Shown here piece by piece: positions 50,607 to 61,089 of a stretch of 64,000 nt of DNA. The notes beneath the pieces were generated by a model. That model was given only the letters and a program-made list of their open reading frames with translations. It was not told the origin of the DNA and ran no database searches. The stretch covers positions 2,046,001 through 2,110,000 of the forward strand of contig OY969779.1 in assembly GCA_963703015.1 (NCBI GenBank), given 5' to 3'. Each line of letters begins with the position of its first letter. The first letter of the stretch is position 1. The translations under genes were made by a program, and so were the position numbers. This DNA is from Methanobacterium_B sp963703015. GTDB taxonomy: Archaea; Methanobacteriota; Methanobacteria; Methanobacteriales; Methanobacteriaceae.

Positions 50607-50999
50607 ATGGCAGAAAAAGAAAAATGGGGCGTAGCTAACGTTTACTCATCCTTCAACAACACCATAATAACTGTAACTGATATCACAGGAGCAGAAACCA
50701 TAACCCAGTGGTCTGGTGGAAAAGTTGTTCGTGCAGATAGACAGGAATCATCACCTTTCGCTGCAATGGAAGCTGCAACACGTGCTGCAGAAGATGTCAA
50801 GGAAAAGGGAATAATCGGACTCCACATAAAAGTAAGAGCACCTGGTGGAAATGGACCAAGAACTCCAGGACCAGGAGCACAAGCTACAATTAGGGCTCTT
50901 GCAAGGGCCGGTATAAGAATTGGTAAAATAGAAGATGTAACTCCAATACCTCACGACGGTACAGGAAGACCTGGAGGAAAACGGGGCAGAAGAGTTTAA
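50607..50999 (+). CDS. rps11: Ribosomal protein S11 (uS11)
   Basis: The 130-residue protein reads WGVANVYSSFNNTIITVTDI, SPFAAMEAATRAAEDVKEKG and RIGKIEDVTPIPHDGTGRPG-type C-terminal motifs with a basic end. It sits in the 30S platform at the Shine-Dalgarno exit. ATG 50607 follows AAAGGTGATTT. RpoD follows 20 bp later, joining ribosome and polymerase genes. Confidence 0.98.
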   Translation: MAEKEKWGVANVYSSFNNTIITVTDITGAETITQWSGGKVVRADRQESSPFAAMEAATRAAEDVKEKGIIGLHIKVRAPGGNGPRTPGPGAQATIRALARAGIRIGKIEDVTPIPHDGTGRPGGKRGRRV

Positions 51000-51019
51000 A
51001 ACTGTGAAGAGTGTCTAAT

Positions 51020-51808
51020 ATGGAAATAGATATCAAACAAAAGGATGAGACCCACCTATTGTTCGCAATAGAAGGTGTCGACGATGCCTTTATAAATGCC
51101 ATACGAAGAATTTCCACTGTTGAAGTTCCAACAATGGCAATTGAAACGGTTGAGATCTTAAAGAACGATGCAAAAATTTTCGACGAAGCCTTAGCACACA
51201 GACTTGGATTGGTACCACTAAAAACAGACCTAGAATCTATGGTGTTAGCATCAGATTGTGACTGTGAAGATTACTGCCCAAGCTGCAGTGTGACCTTATT
51301 ACTCAAGGAAAAAGGCCCAAAAACAGTGTATTCTGGTGATCTACAATCCCAGGATCCAGACGTTGTACCTGTACACGATACAATCCCACTACTAAAACTC
51401 AAGGAAGGGCAGGAAGTAGAACTCATAGCAATAGCAAAACTGGGAATTGGACTGGAACATTCAAAATGGCAGCCAACAACCTCATGTGCCTACAAGTACT
51501 ACCCAAAAATAACCATAGACTCAGATAAATGTGAATCATGCGGTTTATGTGCATCTGAATGTCCAAGGGTTGTTTATGAGTTTGATAAGGAAGCTAACAC
51601 TTTGGAGATTGTTGACATCGAAAACTGTTCAATGTGCAAGACATGTGTCAGGGGATGTGAAGCAGGAGCAATAACTGTTGAAGGAGAAAAGGGAAAGTAC
51701 TTATTTACAATTGAAACCGACGGATCACTATCTCCAGAAAAGGTTCTCACAACAGCATGCGAAATTCTATCGTCAAAATCTGATAAAATCATAGAATTCA
51801 TAGAATAA
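51020..51808 (+). CDS. rpoD: DNA-directed RNA polymerase subunit D with two Fe-S motifs
   Basis: The 262-residue protein is the archaeal alpha-like assembly subunit: FAIEGVDDAFINAIRRISTV, LAHRLGLVPLKTDL and a C-terminal dimerisation part. An inserted ferredoxin-like domain has both clusters intact: CESCGLCASECP (about 168) and CSMCKTCVRGCE (about 200), eight Cys in all. Some archaea keep only one or none. I use ATG 51020; GTG 51011 lies within the GAAGAGTG site. RpoD pairs with RpoL and nucleates polymerase assembly. Confidence 0.96.
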   Translation: MEIDIKQKDETHLLFAIEGVDDAFINAIRRISTVEVPTMAIETVEILKNDAKIFDEALAHRLGLVPLKTDLESMVLASDCDCEDYCPSCSVTLLLKEKGPKTVYSGDLQSQDPDVVPVHDTIPLLKLKEGQEVELIAIAKLGIGLEHSKWQPTTSCAYKYYPKITIDSDKCESCGLCASECPRVVYEFDKEANTLEIVDIENCSMCKTCVRGCEAGAITVEGEKGKYLFTIETDGSLSPEKVLTTACEILSSKSDKIIEFIE

Positions 51809-51821
51809 GGAGGAATTTAAT

Positions 51822-52184
51822 TTGGTGAAACTCACAAAGACCAACCCCGAAATCTTGAAAATCGTGGCCAGTCTTAAAGAAAAATCAAAAGAGGAAGATG
51901 CTGCAATATGGAAGGTAATAGCCAATAAATTGGTAAGACCAACCAGAAAAACTGCAGAAGTCAACATCTCCGATATAAACAGGCACACATCTCCTGATGA
52001 AATAGTTCTTGTTCCAGGGAAAGTACTTGGAAACGGTACACTAGACCATAAGGTCAGCGTTGCAGCAATGAGCTTTTCAACAGGCGCCGAAGAAAAAATA
52101 GCCACAGCCGGTGGGGAATGTATGGCAATTCTTGAAGTTGCAGAGAAAAACCCCAAGGGAACCGGAATTAGGATAATGGAATAA
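51822..52184 (+). CDS. rpl18e: Ribosomal protein L18e (eL18)
   Basis: The 120-residue protein resembles an L15-type fold: KLTKTNPEILKIVASLKEKS, RPTRKTAEVNISDINRHTSP, VLVPGKVLGNGTLDHKVSVA-type core. It occurs in archaea and eukaryotes. TTG 51822 follows AAGGAGGAAT at normal spacing; GTG 51825, the next codon, is an equally possible start. L13 follows 15 bp later. Confidence 0.95.
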   Translation: MVKLTKTNPEILKIVASLKEKSKEEDAAIWKVIANKLVRPTRKTAEVNISDINRHTSPDEIVLVPGKVLGNGTLDHKVSVAAMSFSTGAEEKIATAGGECMAILEVAEKNPKGTGIRIME

Positions 52185-52199
52185 TAGAAGGTGTAGTAC

Positions 52200-52622
52200 A
52201 TGATCATTGATGGAGAAGGACTCGTACTAGGAAGACTTGCAAGTAAAGTGAGCAAGCTCATACTAGCAGGTGAAAGCGTTGATGTTTTAAACGCTGAAAA
52301 AATAATCATATCCGGAAGCAAAGACTGGGCCTACGCAAAATACAAACAAAGAGTAGACAGGGCAAGTATATCCAACCCAAGAGACATGGGACCTAAATAT
52401 CCAAGAAGGCCAGATGACATATTCAGAAGAACTGTCAGAGGTATGATTCCATACAAACAGCCAAAGGGAAGGGACGCATTCAAATTACTCAAAGTATACG
52501 TAGGTGTACCAAAGGAATTTGAAACCCAGGAAAAAACCAGAATAGTTGAAGCAGAACCTAAAAACATTGTTAAAAGTGTTAAACTAGGAACAGTTTCAGA
52601 ATTACTCGGATCTAAATTTTAA
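52200..52622 (+). CDS. rpl13: Ribosomal protein L13 (uL13)
   Basis: The 140-residue protein reads MIIDGEGLVLGRLASKVSKL, VVN-equivalent DVLNAEKIIISGSKDWAYAK, YPRRPDDIFRRTVRGMIPYK and KGRDAFKLLKVYVGVPKEFE, all standard uL13 motifs. It binds 23S rRNA early in 50S assembly. ATG 52200 follows GAAGGTGTAGT. S9 follows 16 bp after the stop. Confidence 0.97.
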   Translation: MIIDGEGLVLGRLASKVSKLILAGESVDVLNAEKIIISGSKDWAYAKYKQRVDRASISNPRDMGPKYPRRPDDIFRRTVRGMIPYKQPKGRDAFKLLKVYVGVPKEFETQEKTRIVEAEPKNIVKSVKLGTVSELLGSKF

Positions 52623-52638
52623 GTAAAAAGGTGTAACT

Positions 52639-53040
52639 ATGAAGAAAGTAATACACACAAGTGGAAAAAGGAAAACAGCCATTGCAAGGGGTAAATTCCG
52701 GGCTGGAAAAGGCCGCGTAAGGATCAACAAGTTTCCTGTGGAACTCTACGATCCAGAACTTGCAAAACTCAAAATCAAAGAACCACTAACACTCGCAGGT
52801 GACCTTTTAAACGATGTAGACATCGATGTCAGGGTCATAGGCGGAGGAGTTATGGGACAGGCAGAAGCTGCAAGAATGGTAATAGCCAAAGGTCTTGTGC
52901 AGTGGACAAGTGATATGGAACTTAAGGAAAAGTTCAACCAGTACGACAGAACCATGCTGGTTGGTGACCCACGTCGTTCCGAACCTAAAAAATACGGCGG
53001 TCCAGGTGCAAGAGCAAGAAAACAAAAAAGTTACAGGTAA
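52639..53040 (+). CDS. rps9: Ribosomal protein S9 (uS9)
   Basis: The 133-residue protein has VIHTSGKRKTAIARGKFRAG, GGVMGQAEAARMVIAKGLVQ and the C-terminal KKYGGPGARARKQKSYR, whose last basic residues contact the P-site tRNA anticodon loop. ATG 52639 follows AAGGTGTAAC. RpoN begins 11 bp after its stop. Confidence 0.98.
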   Translation: MKKVIHTSGKRKTAIARGKFRAGKGRVRINKFPVELYDPELAKLKIKEPLTLAGDLLNDVDIDVRVIGGGVMGQAEAARMVIAKGLVQWTSDMELKEKFNQYDRTMLVGDPRRSEPKKYGGPGARARKQKSYR

Positions 53041-53051
53041 GCTGATTCAAG

Positions 53052-53219
53052 ATGATCCCTGTAAGATGTATAAGCTGTGGTAAGGTGGTATCCGCCTACT
53101 TCGACGAATACCAGAAACGAACTGCAGAAGGTGAAGACCCTAAAAAAGTGCTTGATGACCTCGGTGTCACCAAGTACTGTTGCAGAAGAATGTTAATAGC
53201 ACATGTAGAGGTGTGGTAA
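53052..53219 (+). CDS. rpoN: DNA-directed RNA polymerase subunit N
   Basis: The 55-residue zinc protein reads MIPVRCISCGKVVSAYFDEY and DDLGVTKYCCRRMLIAHVEV, with CxxC near the start and a CC pair that together bind zinc, as in archaeal RpoN and eukaryotic Rpb10. It supports the RpoD/RpoL platform. It starts at ATG 53052 without a strong ribosome binding site, relying on coupling to S9. It is too short for many size filters. Confidence 0.96.
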   Translation: MIPVRCISCGKVVSAYFDEYQKRTAEGEDPKKVLDDLGVTKYCCRRMLIAHVEVW

Positions 53220-53243
53220 AAAAATTTTATTATTTTTATCATG

Positions 53244-53462
<219 letters not shown>

Positions 53463-53527
53463 CTACACTTTCATCTAAAAACTTTTAACAAAGATAAAAA
53501 AAAATTTTTTAATAGGAGAAAGATATT

Positions 53528-53719
53528 ATGGCGGCTAAAAAATTCACAAGATTTGAAAAGGCAAGAATAATAGGTGCAAGGGCTTTACAACTTTCAATGG
53601 GAGCAGCTCCGAAGGTGGATGTTAACGAATCCAAATCCTTCGATCCGATCGACATCGCACTTCTTGAACTTGCAAAGAACAAGATGCCCCTTGATGTTAG
53701 AAGATTAAATCAGAAATAA
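53528..53719 (+). CDS. rpoK: DNA-directed RNA polymerase subunit K
   Basis: The 63-residue protein is the archaeal omega/Rpb6 homologue: KKFTRFEKARIIGARALQLS, MGAAPKVDV and IDIALLELAKNKMPLDVRRL. It clamps the C-terminus of the largest subunit. ATG 53528 follows TAGGAGAAAG. It is separated from rpoN by the intron-containing tRNA and from eno by a 160-bp AT-rich gap. Confidence 0.96.
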   Translation: MAAKKFTRFEKARIIGARALQLSMGAAPKVDVNESKSFDPIDIALLELAKNKMPLDVRRLNQK

Positions 53720-53883
53720 GTTATAAAACCTATTTACTTGTAAAAAAAGGATTCTAATCCCAAAGTTTCATCCCAAACAATAAAAAAATTTAATTTTTCA
53801 CTGTTAAGGGGGAAACTTTTCCAATTTAATACAAAACATACCTAAATACAACCACTATTTTTTGTAAAAAAAGAGGTGTTTTT

Positions 53884-55140
<1,257 letters not shown>

Positions 55141-55325
55141 ACCGACATTTCAAGGTTAAGACAAAACTATGCTGAAATAGATAAAAAGCATTGATAATCT
55201 ATGCAAAAACATAATATTTGAAGAAAATCTCCACAATGGTTTAAAACAGTTGTTGGAAATGTTCTTTCAAATAATATGGTAGATAAAAATTTTAATGAAA
55301 TAGATAAATTTGGAGAAGTGAAACC

Positions 55326-55517
55326 ATGGTTAAAATAACTATAAATCATGATAAATGTGAAGGAGCAGACTGCGCAGAATGCATAGATGTCTGCCCAATG
55401 GAAATTCTCATACTCGATGGAGACAAAGTTGTTATCCAGAACAAGGAAGAATGCAGCTTATGTGAAGTCTGCATGGATGTTTGTCCTAATGAGGCAATTA
55501 ATGTAGAGGATGACTAG
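55326..55517 (+). CDS. Two-cluster ferredoxin with atypical first motif
   Basis: The 63-residue protein has two 4Fe-4S motifs. The first is CEGADCAECIDVCP (residues 11-24), CX4CX2CX3CP instead of the usual CX2CX2CX3CP. The second, CSLCEVCMDVCP, is standard. It starts at ATG 55326 after GGAGAAG. It is the only redox gene between eno and S2. Its electron partner is unknown; a low-potential carrier in methanogenesis or biosynthesis is likely. Confidence 0.9.
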   Translation: MVKITINHDKCEGADCAECIDVCPMEILILDGDKVVIQNKEECSLCEVCMDVCPNEAINVEDD

Positions 55518-55580
55518 ATCCCCCGGGATCTTAATAACGTTATAGAAAAAAGATTTTTTATTTAATTTGAGGTGATTTAA

Positions 55581-56177
<597 letters not shown>

Positions 56178-56855
56178 GAAAACCTTATAAATTTTTTTAC
56201 ATCAAAGAGAATCAAAGTCAAAAACAGGGGAACCTTAAGAACAAATAAAATAAAAAGAAGATCTGGATACAAATCCATCCATTGAAAACCAATACAATGA
56301 CCCTGCAATGGGTTGTATAGAATTTTTTCAGGGAGAAGATGGTTTCAGATTCTTTTTATGAAATTTGTTTTCAATTTTAAACCCAATAATTTCCATGGAA
56401 AAAATTTTTTTATTAACCACTAACTTATAAATTCAAATAATTGAAGGATCAAAGAAAGATCATGCAACAGGATCTCTAGGAAATGGATCCCAAAAAAACC
56501 CAACCATAAAATTGGGAAGTTTAAAATTTCATACGAAACATGAAATTTTAATAGGAGAAGTAATACAACTTGAAAAGGAAAAGAAACCTTTTTGAACATT
56601 TAAAACATATAAAATTTAATATTTAACAAAATTTTCACAATCATTAGATCTTTAGTCCAAACAAATTTTTTTGGATTAGGATCAGTTCACATTTAATCCA
56701 TACAATTCCAATGGAGCAGGATTGAAAATACCCAAAACAAATAATGGTAAAACCAAATATTTGTAAAATCAGAAGCTTTCAAATTTGAGAATATAAAAAC
56801 TTTGATTTAAATAGGACATTTGTTTAAGATTAAAAGCTTGAAGAAGGTGTATTAA
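56178..56855. other. Long intergenic region with several hairpins
   Basis: No ORF is supported. Hairpins include ATACA..ACCC-TGCAAT-GGGT-TGTAT (56292-56318), and a perfect 12-bp stem TTAAAATTTCAT/ATGAAATTTTAA (56521-56532/56540-56551) around ACGAAAC. T runs occur at 56191-56197 and 56405-56411. AGGAGAAG at 56553-56560 resembles a ribosome binding site but leads only to a 17-codon frame. Confidence 0.45.
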
Positions 56856-57695
56856 ATGATAAGAAAACCTGCAGTTGCAGGACTTTTTTATGAAAAAGAC
56901 CCTGATATGCTTAGAAAACAAATAGAATGGTGCTTTAAGCACAATTTAGGTCCTGGAAGTATTCCTGAAATTGGGAACAAAAGAAATATTAAGGGTGTTG
57001 TGACACCCCACGCAGGCTACATCTACTCTGGACCAGTGGCAGCACACAGCTACTATGACATAGCAGAGGATGGATTTCCAGAAACATTCATAGTACTCTG
57101 TCCCAACCACACAGGACTGGGATCAGGAGTTTCAACCATGAACCAAGGATCATGGGAAACACCACTGGGAAATGTTGAGATAGATGAAACCTTCGCAGAT
57201 CTGCTCATAGAAAAAACAGGAATTATGGACTCAAATCCAGATGCACACCTAAGGGAACACAGTGCAGAAGTACAACTGCCGTTTCTCCAGTACCTAGATC
57301 CAGACTTCAAATTTGTGCCAGTCACCATGTGGATGCAGGACCTCCAAACATCGTTGGAGATAGGTGTTTCAATTGCACAGGCTGCAAAAGAACTAGATAG
57401 AGACGTGGTTGTGATAGCAAGCACGGACTTTACACATTACCAGCCAAAAAAACAGGCATACATACAGGATATGCAGGTAATAGATGCCATAAAAGCAATG
57501 GATGAAAAACGCATGATAAATGTGGTGGCCGAACAAAACATAACCATGTGTGGATATGGTCCAGTGGCAGCAACACTTACAGCAGTAAAACAGATGGGAG
57601 CAAACTCCTCTGAACTAAAAAAATACGCCACAAGTGGAGACACCACCGGAGATAACAGTTCAGTAGTTGCCTATGCATCAATGGTATTCAGATAA
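56856..57695 (+). CDS. amrB: MEMO family protein (AmmeMemoRadiSam system protein B)
   Basis: The 279-residue protein matches the Memo family: IRKPAVAGLFYEKDPDMLRK, VTPHAGYIYSGPVAAHSYYD (His equivalent of the metal site, about 50), LREHSAEVQLPFLQYL and IASTDFTHYQ. Human MEMO1 shares the LigB dioxygenase fold. Archaeal members co-occur with AMMECR1 and radical SAM proteins in a system of unknown chemistry; those partners are not seen here. ATG 56856 follows AGAAGGTGT. It precedes mvk, as at MTH45. Confidence 0.92.
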   Translation: MIRKPAVAGLFYEKDPDMLRKQIEWCFKHNLGPGSIPEIGNKRNIKGVVTPHAGYIYSGPVAAHSYYDIAEDGFPETFIVLCPNHTGLGSGVSTMNQGSWETPLGNVEIDETFADLLIEKTGIMDSNPDAHLREHSAEVQLPFLQYLDPDFKFVPVTMWMQDLQTSLEIGVSIAQAAKELDRDVVVIASTDFTHYQPKKQAYIQDMQVIDAIKAMDEKRMINVVAEQNITMCGYGPVAATLTAVKQMGANSSELKKYATSGDTTGDNSSVVAYASMVFR

Positions 57696-57990
57696 AAAAA
57701 AATAACAGTAATAACAGCTGAATCCATAAACTAGGGACTCATTAAAGTACAAAAGGAATTAAATGTGGATATGATACAGATTAAAAAATTTCATTAACAA
57801 AATTTCACGATCATTTCAATTTAAACCCATCAAAACAAAATTAATACAATTGAACATGAAAAATACATTGAATAAAATCAAATAAGATTAGTTTAAGACT
57901 TAGAATCTCTCTAAAAGGGATTTTCATGGTTTAAACAATATCCAACAAGAATATTTACAGATAAGTTCAGAAAAACTCTACTGATCCACC
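57696..57990. other. AT-rich spacer before mvk
   Basis: This 295-bp spacer has no gene. A segment TTAACAAAATTTCACGATCATT at 57794-57815 is close to one at 56623-56645 upstream of the Memo gene, differing by one extra T and one substitution, which may be a shared upstream element or chance in AT-rich DNA. No ribosome binding site precedes mvk. Confidence 0.3.
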
Positions 57991-58980
57991 ATGTTAGATT
58001 CAAGACAGGTTACAGCATCTGCCCCAGGAAAAACCATACTATTCGGTGAACATGCCGTTGTTTATGGTAAACCTGCAATAGCAGCTGCAGTAGATAAAAG
58101 AGCATACGTAACCATATCATACCGTGAAGATCAACTGACCCATGTTACAGTGGGAGATCTTGGAGTGTCAGGATTTTTAGACCTTAAAAATTGTAGCATT
58201 GAACTAGAAAATGGCAGTAGTACACAGCGGGGAATTCTTGAATATGTCATGAAGGCACTTATCAAGGCTGAAACAACGGAATCTGTTGAGGTTGATGTCA
58301 GGCTTGACATACCAATTGGAGCTGGACTAGGATCATCAGCAGCTGTTACGGTAGCTACCTTAATGGCTGCAGCAAGCTTCAACCAGATCGCACTTACAAA
58401 TGAAACCATAGCAAATCTTGCCCATCAAGTTGAGCTAGATGTACAAGGAGCTGCCAGTCCCATAGACACAACACTCAGTACACATGGTGGAGTAATATAC
58501 CTGTCAAAAAAACCACAGAAACTAGTTAAACTAGACATCCCTGAGGAACTTCCCATAGTGATAGGTTACACAAACGCCAGGGGAAACACAGGAGAACTTA
58601 TTGAATTAGTCAGACAAAAAAAAGATGCAAGACCCGAAGTAATCAATCCCATACTGGATTCCATGGAAGCAGTGGCAAACGGTGCAAGACAGGCCCTCAT
58701 CAATGGCGACCATAAAACCATAGGACTACTCATGAACATAAACCAGGGATTATTAGATGCCCTAGGTGTGAACACAGAAGAACTATCAAAAATGGTATTC
58801 ACAGCACGAAATAATGGGGCCATGGGATCAAAACTCACAGGTGCAGGTGGTGGGGGAAGCATGATAGCTTACTGTCCAGGATGCGAAGAAGAAGTTGTAT
58901 CAAGTATAAACCAGTTTGAAAGGGCATTCCAAATAAATGTGGCTCATAATGGAGTAAGACTAGAAAAGTCAATGAAATAA
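57991..58980 (+). CDS. mvk: Mevalonate kinase
   Basis: The 329-residue GHMP kinase has VTASAPGKTILFGEHAVVYG (about 7-26), the ATP loop IPIGAGLGSSAAVTVATLMA (about 109) and C-terminal KLTGAGGGGSMIAYC. It phosphorylates mevalonate on the way to archaeal isoprenoid lipids. ATG 57991 has no ribosome binding site, so it may be leaderless with a TATA-like AATATTTA near 57951. It opens the ether-lipid precursor set mvk-ipk-fni-rnj-idsA. Confidence 0.96.
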   Translation: MLDSRQVTASAPGKTILFGEHAVVYGKPAIAAAVDKRAYVTISYREDQLTHVTVGDLGVSGFLDLKNCSIELENGSSTQRGILEYVMKALIKAETTESVEVDVRLDIPIGAGLGSSAAVTVATLMAAASFNQIALTNETIANLAHQVELDVQGAASPIDTTLSTHGGVIYLSKKPQKLVKLDIPEELPIVIGYTNARGNTGELIELVRQKKDARPEVINPILDSMEAVANGARQALINGDHKTIGLLMNINQGLLDALGVNTEELSKMVFTARNNGAMGSKLTGAGGGGSMIAYCPGCEEEVVSSINQFERAFQINVAHNGVRLEKSMK

Positions 58981-59223
58981 TTCCAAAACAAACTAACCCC
59001 TAAAAAATGCCCAAACATAAATGCTTTACAGCATAATTTAGGCTCAAAAATTTAAAACTTAAACTAATCATTAAACAAAGGATTTGAGGATGAAACTCAT
59101 TAACTGTTAACAATTCTGTTAAAGTAGAAGTTTCAAAATGAATCTTTCCTAATAATAAGTTGTGGATCTACTTGATCCATACAAAAGAAGAATAGTAAAT
59201 ACAAAGCTAAAAACGGTGCTTAA

Positions 59224-60015
59224 TTGATAATACTAAAACTCGGTGGAAGCGTTATAACCCGTAAAAATGCAACAGAACCTACCTTGGACACAGAAAATTT
59301 AACCAGGATATGTAGAGAAATTTCAGAATCATCATATGAAAAGCTCATAGTAGTTCATGGAGCAGGTTCATACGGCCATCTTTATGCCAAAGAATATGAA
59401 ATTGGGGCCGAAATTAACTCAAAAAAAGAACTCGAAAGAAAGAAACAGGGATTTTCAAAGACACAAAACTCTGTAAAAGATTTAAATGCCATGGTCTGTG
59501 AACACCTGCAAAAACAGGGAATAGCCACAGTATCAATACAGCCATCATCATTCATAAAAACCGAAAACAAACGAATAATAAAGGTTGATCTAGAACTCAT
59601 AAAACAGTACCTAGAATTAGGATTTGTACCAGTCATCTACGGCGATGTTGTGCTAGATGCCAACGAAAAGATCAAGATGGCAGTTGTATCTGGGGATCAG
59701 CTCATCAAATATCTGGCAGAAAACCTGAAACCAGAACTTGTGGTGTTAGGATCAGATGTGGATGGAGTGTACAACCAAGATCCAAAGGACAATCCAGATG
59801 CCGAGCTCATCAAGGTGGTAACATCCAGAAAGGATCTTCTGTCACTGGACTCAACAAAAACAGTTGATGTCACAGGAGGAATGGGTGGAAAAATAGATGA
59901 ACTCCTTGAAATTGCTAAAAATGGAATAGAATCTGAAATAATCAATGCTAATACTAATAATAACATTAAACGTGCCTTAAATGGTGAAAAAGAAATAGGA
60001 ACCCTAATCAGATAA
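59224..60015 (+). CDS. ipk: Isopentenyl phosphate kinase
   Basis: The 263-residue amino-acid-kinase-fold protein reads IILKLGGSVITRKNATEPTL, VVHGAGSYGHLYAKEYEIG (catalytic His near 47, about 44-62) and VVLGSDVDGVYNQDPKDNPD. It makes isopentenyl diphosphate from isopentenyl phosphate, the last step of the modified archaeal mevalonate route. M. thermautotrophicus MTH47 is characterised. TTG 59224 follows GGTGCT. A 240-bp AT-rich gap separates it from mvk. Confidence 0.95.
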   Translation: MIILKLGGSVITRKNATEPTLDTENLTRICREISESSYEKLIVVHGAGSYGHLYAKEYEIGAEINSKKELERKKQGFSKTQNSVKDLNAMVCEHLQKQGIATVSIQPSSFIKTENKRIIKVDLELIKQYLELGFVPVIYGDVVLDANEKIKMAVVSGDQLIKYLAENLKPELVVLGSDVDGVYNQDPKDNPDAELIKVVTSRKDLLSLDSTKTVDVTGGMGGKIDELLEIAKNGIESEIINANTNNNIKRALNGEKEIGTLIR

Positions 60016-60038
60016 AAAAAAACATGAAGGAATAAAAA

Positions 60039-61088
60039 ATGATTTCAGATAGAAAATTAGAACATTTACTCCTTTGCAAAAATTGTGACGTAGAGTACAG
60101 AAAGAAAACTGGATTGGGTGATGTTGAACTCATCCACAAAGCTCTACCCGAGGTGAACATGAATGAGATAGATCTTTCCATAGATCTGCTCGGAAAAAAA
60201 CTCAATTCACCCTTCATAATATCTGCAATAACAGGAGGACATCCATCTGCCAAAATTATTAACAGAACACTCGCAAGATCTGCCAACACCTTAAACATTG
60301 GAATGGGAGTTGGAAGTCAAAGAGCTGCAGTTGAACATCCTGAACTTGCATCAACCTACACAGTTGTGAGGGAAGAAGCACCAAATGCATTTTTAATTGG
60401 AAACATTGGATGCCAGCAGATCGAACTTGCCCAAAAATCCATTGAAATGATAGATGCAGATGCACTTGCAGTACACTTAAATCCACTTCAAGAGGCTATA
60501 CAGCCTGAGGGGGATGTAGATGCAAGGGGACATGTTGAATCCATAACAGAAATGACAAACACACTTGAAACACCAATTATTGCCAAGGAGACGGGTGCAG
60601 GTATCAAAGCAGAAGATGCCATAACCCTTGAAGAGGCAGGTGTAAGTGCAATAGATGTTGCAGGATCCGGCGGAACAAGTTGGGCTGCAGTTGAAACCTA
60701 CCGTGCCCAGGACAGAACCATGGGTGATGCTTTTTGGGACTGGGGAATACCCACAGCAGTAAGCACAGTAGAAATATGTCAATCAGTTAAAATACCAGTA
60801 ATATCATCCGGAGGAATTAGAAGCGGATTAGACGCTGCTAAAGCCATAGCATTAGGAGCAGATGCAGTTGGAATTGCACTCCCACTCTTAAAAGATGCTT
60901 ACTCCGGTCACGAAGAAGTAGTAAACAGAATAAATAAATTTAATGAGGAACTCCGCGTTGCAATGTTCCTAGTTGGAGCTTCTAACATAGCCGAACTGAA
61001 AAAATCAGCTCTTGTAATCAAGGGAGAAACAAGGGAATGGCTAAATGAAAGGGGATTCCAAACCAGTATATACGCGAGGAGATCATAG
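60039..61088 (+). CDS. fni: Isopentenyl-diphosphate delta-isomerase type 2
   Basis: The 349-residue FMN protein shows the TIM-barrel signature of type 2 isomerase: RKLEHLLLC, SPFIISAITGGHPSAKI, HLNPLQEAIQPEGD (about 147), AKETGAGIKAEDA and VAGSGGTSWAAVE. It balances IPP and DMAPP for prenyl chain synthesis. ATG 60039 follows GAAGGAAT, 24 bp after ipk. The RNase J start lies 1 bp beyond its stop. Confidence 0.96.
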   Translation: MISDRKLEHLLLCKNCDVEYRKKTGLGDVELIHKALPEVNMNEIDLSIDLLGKKLNSPFIISAITGGHPSAKIINRTLARSANTLNIGMGVGSQRAAVEHPELASTYTVVREEAPNAFLIGNIGCQQIELAQKSIEMIDADALAVHLNPLQEAIQPEGDVDARGHVESITEMTNTLETPIIAKETGAGIKAEDAITLEEAGVSAIDVAGSGGTSWAAVETYRAQDRTMGDAFWDWGIPTAVSTVEICQSVKIPVISSGGIRSGLDAAKAIALGADAVGIALPLLKDAYSGHEEVVNRINKFNEELRVAMFLVGASNIAELKKSALVIKGETREWLNERGFQTSIYARRS

Positions 61089-61089
61089 A

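Noticed and set aside
56623..57815. Near-identical 22-23 bp segments upstream of the Memo and mvk genes
   Set aside because: The match includes an indel and a substitution and is AT-rich; it could be chance, so I only noted it in the spacer entry.
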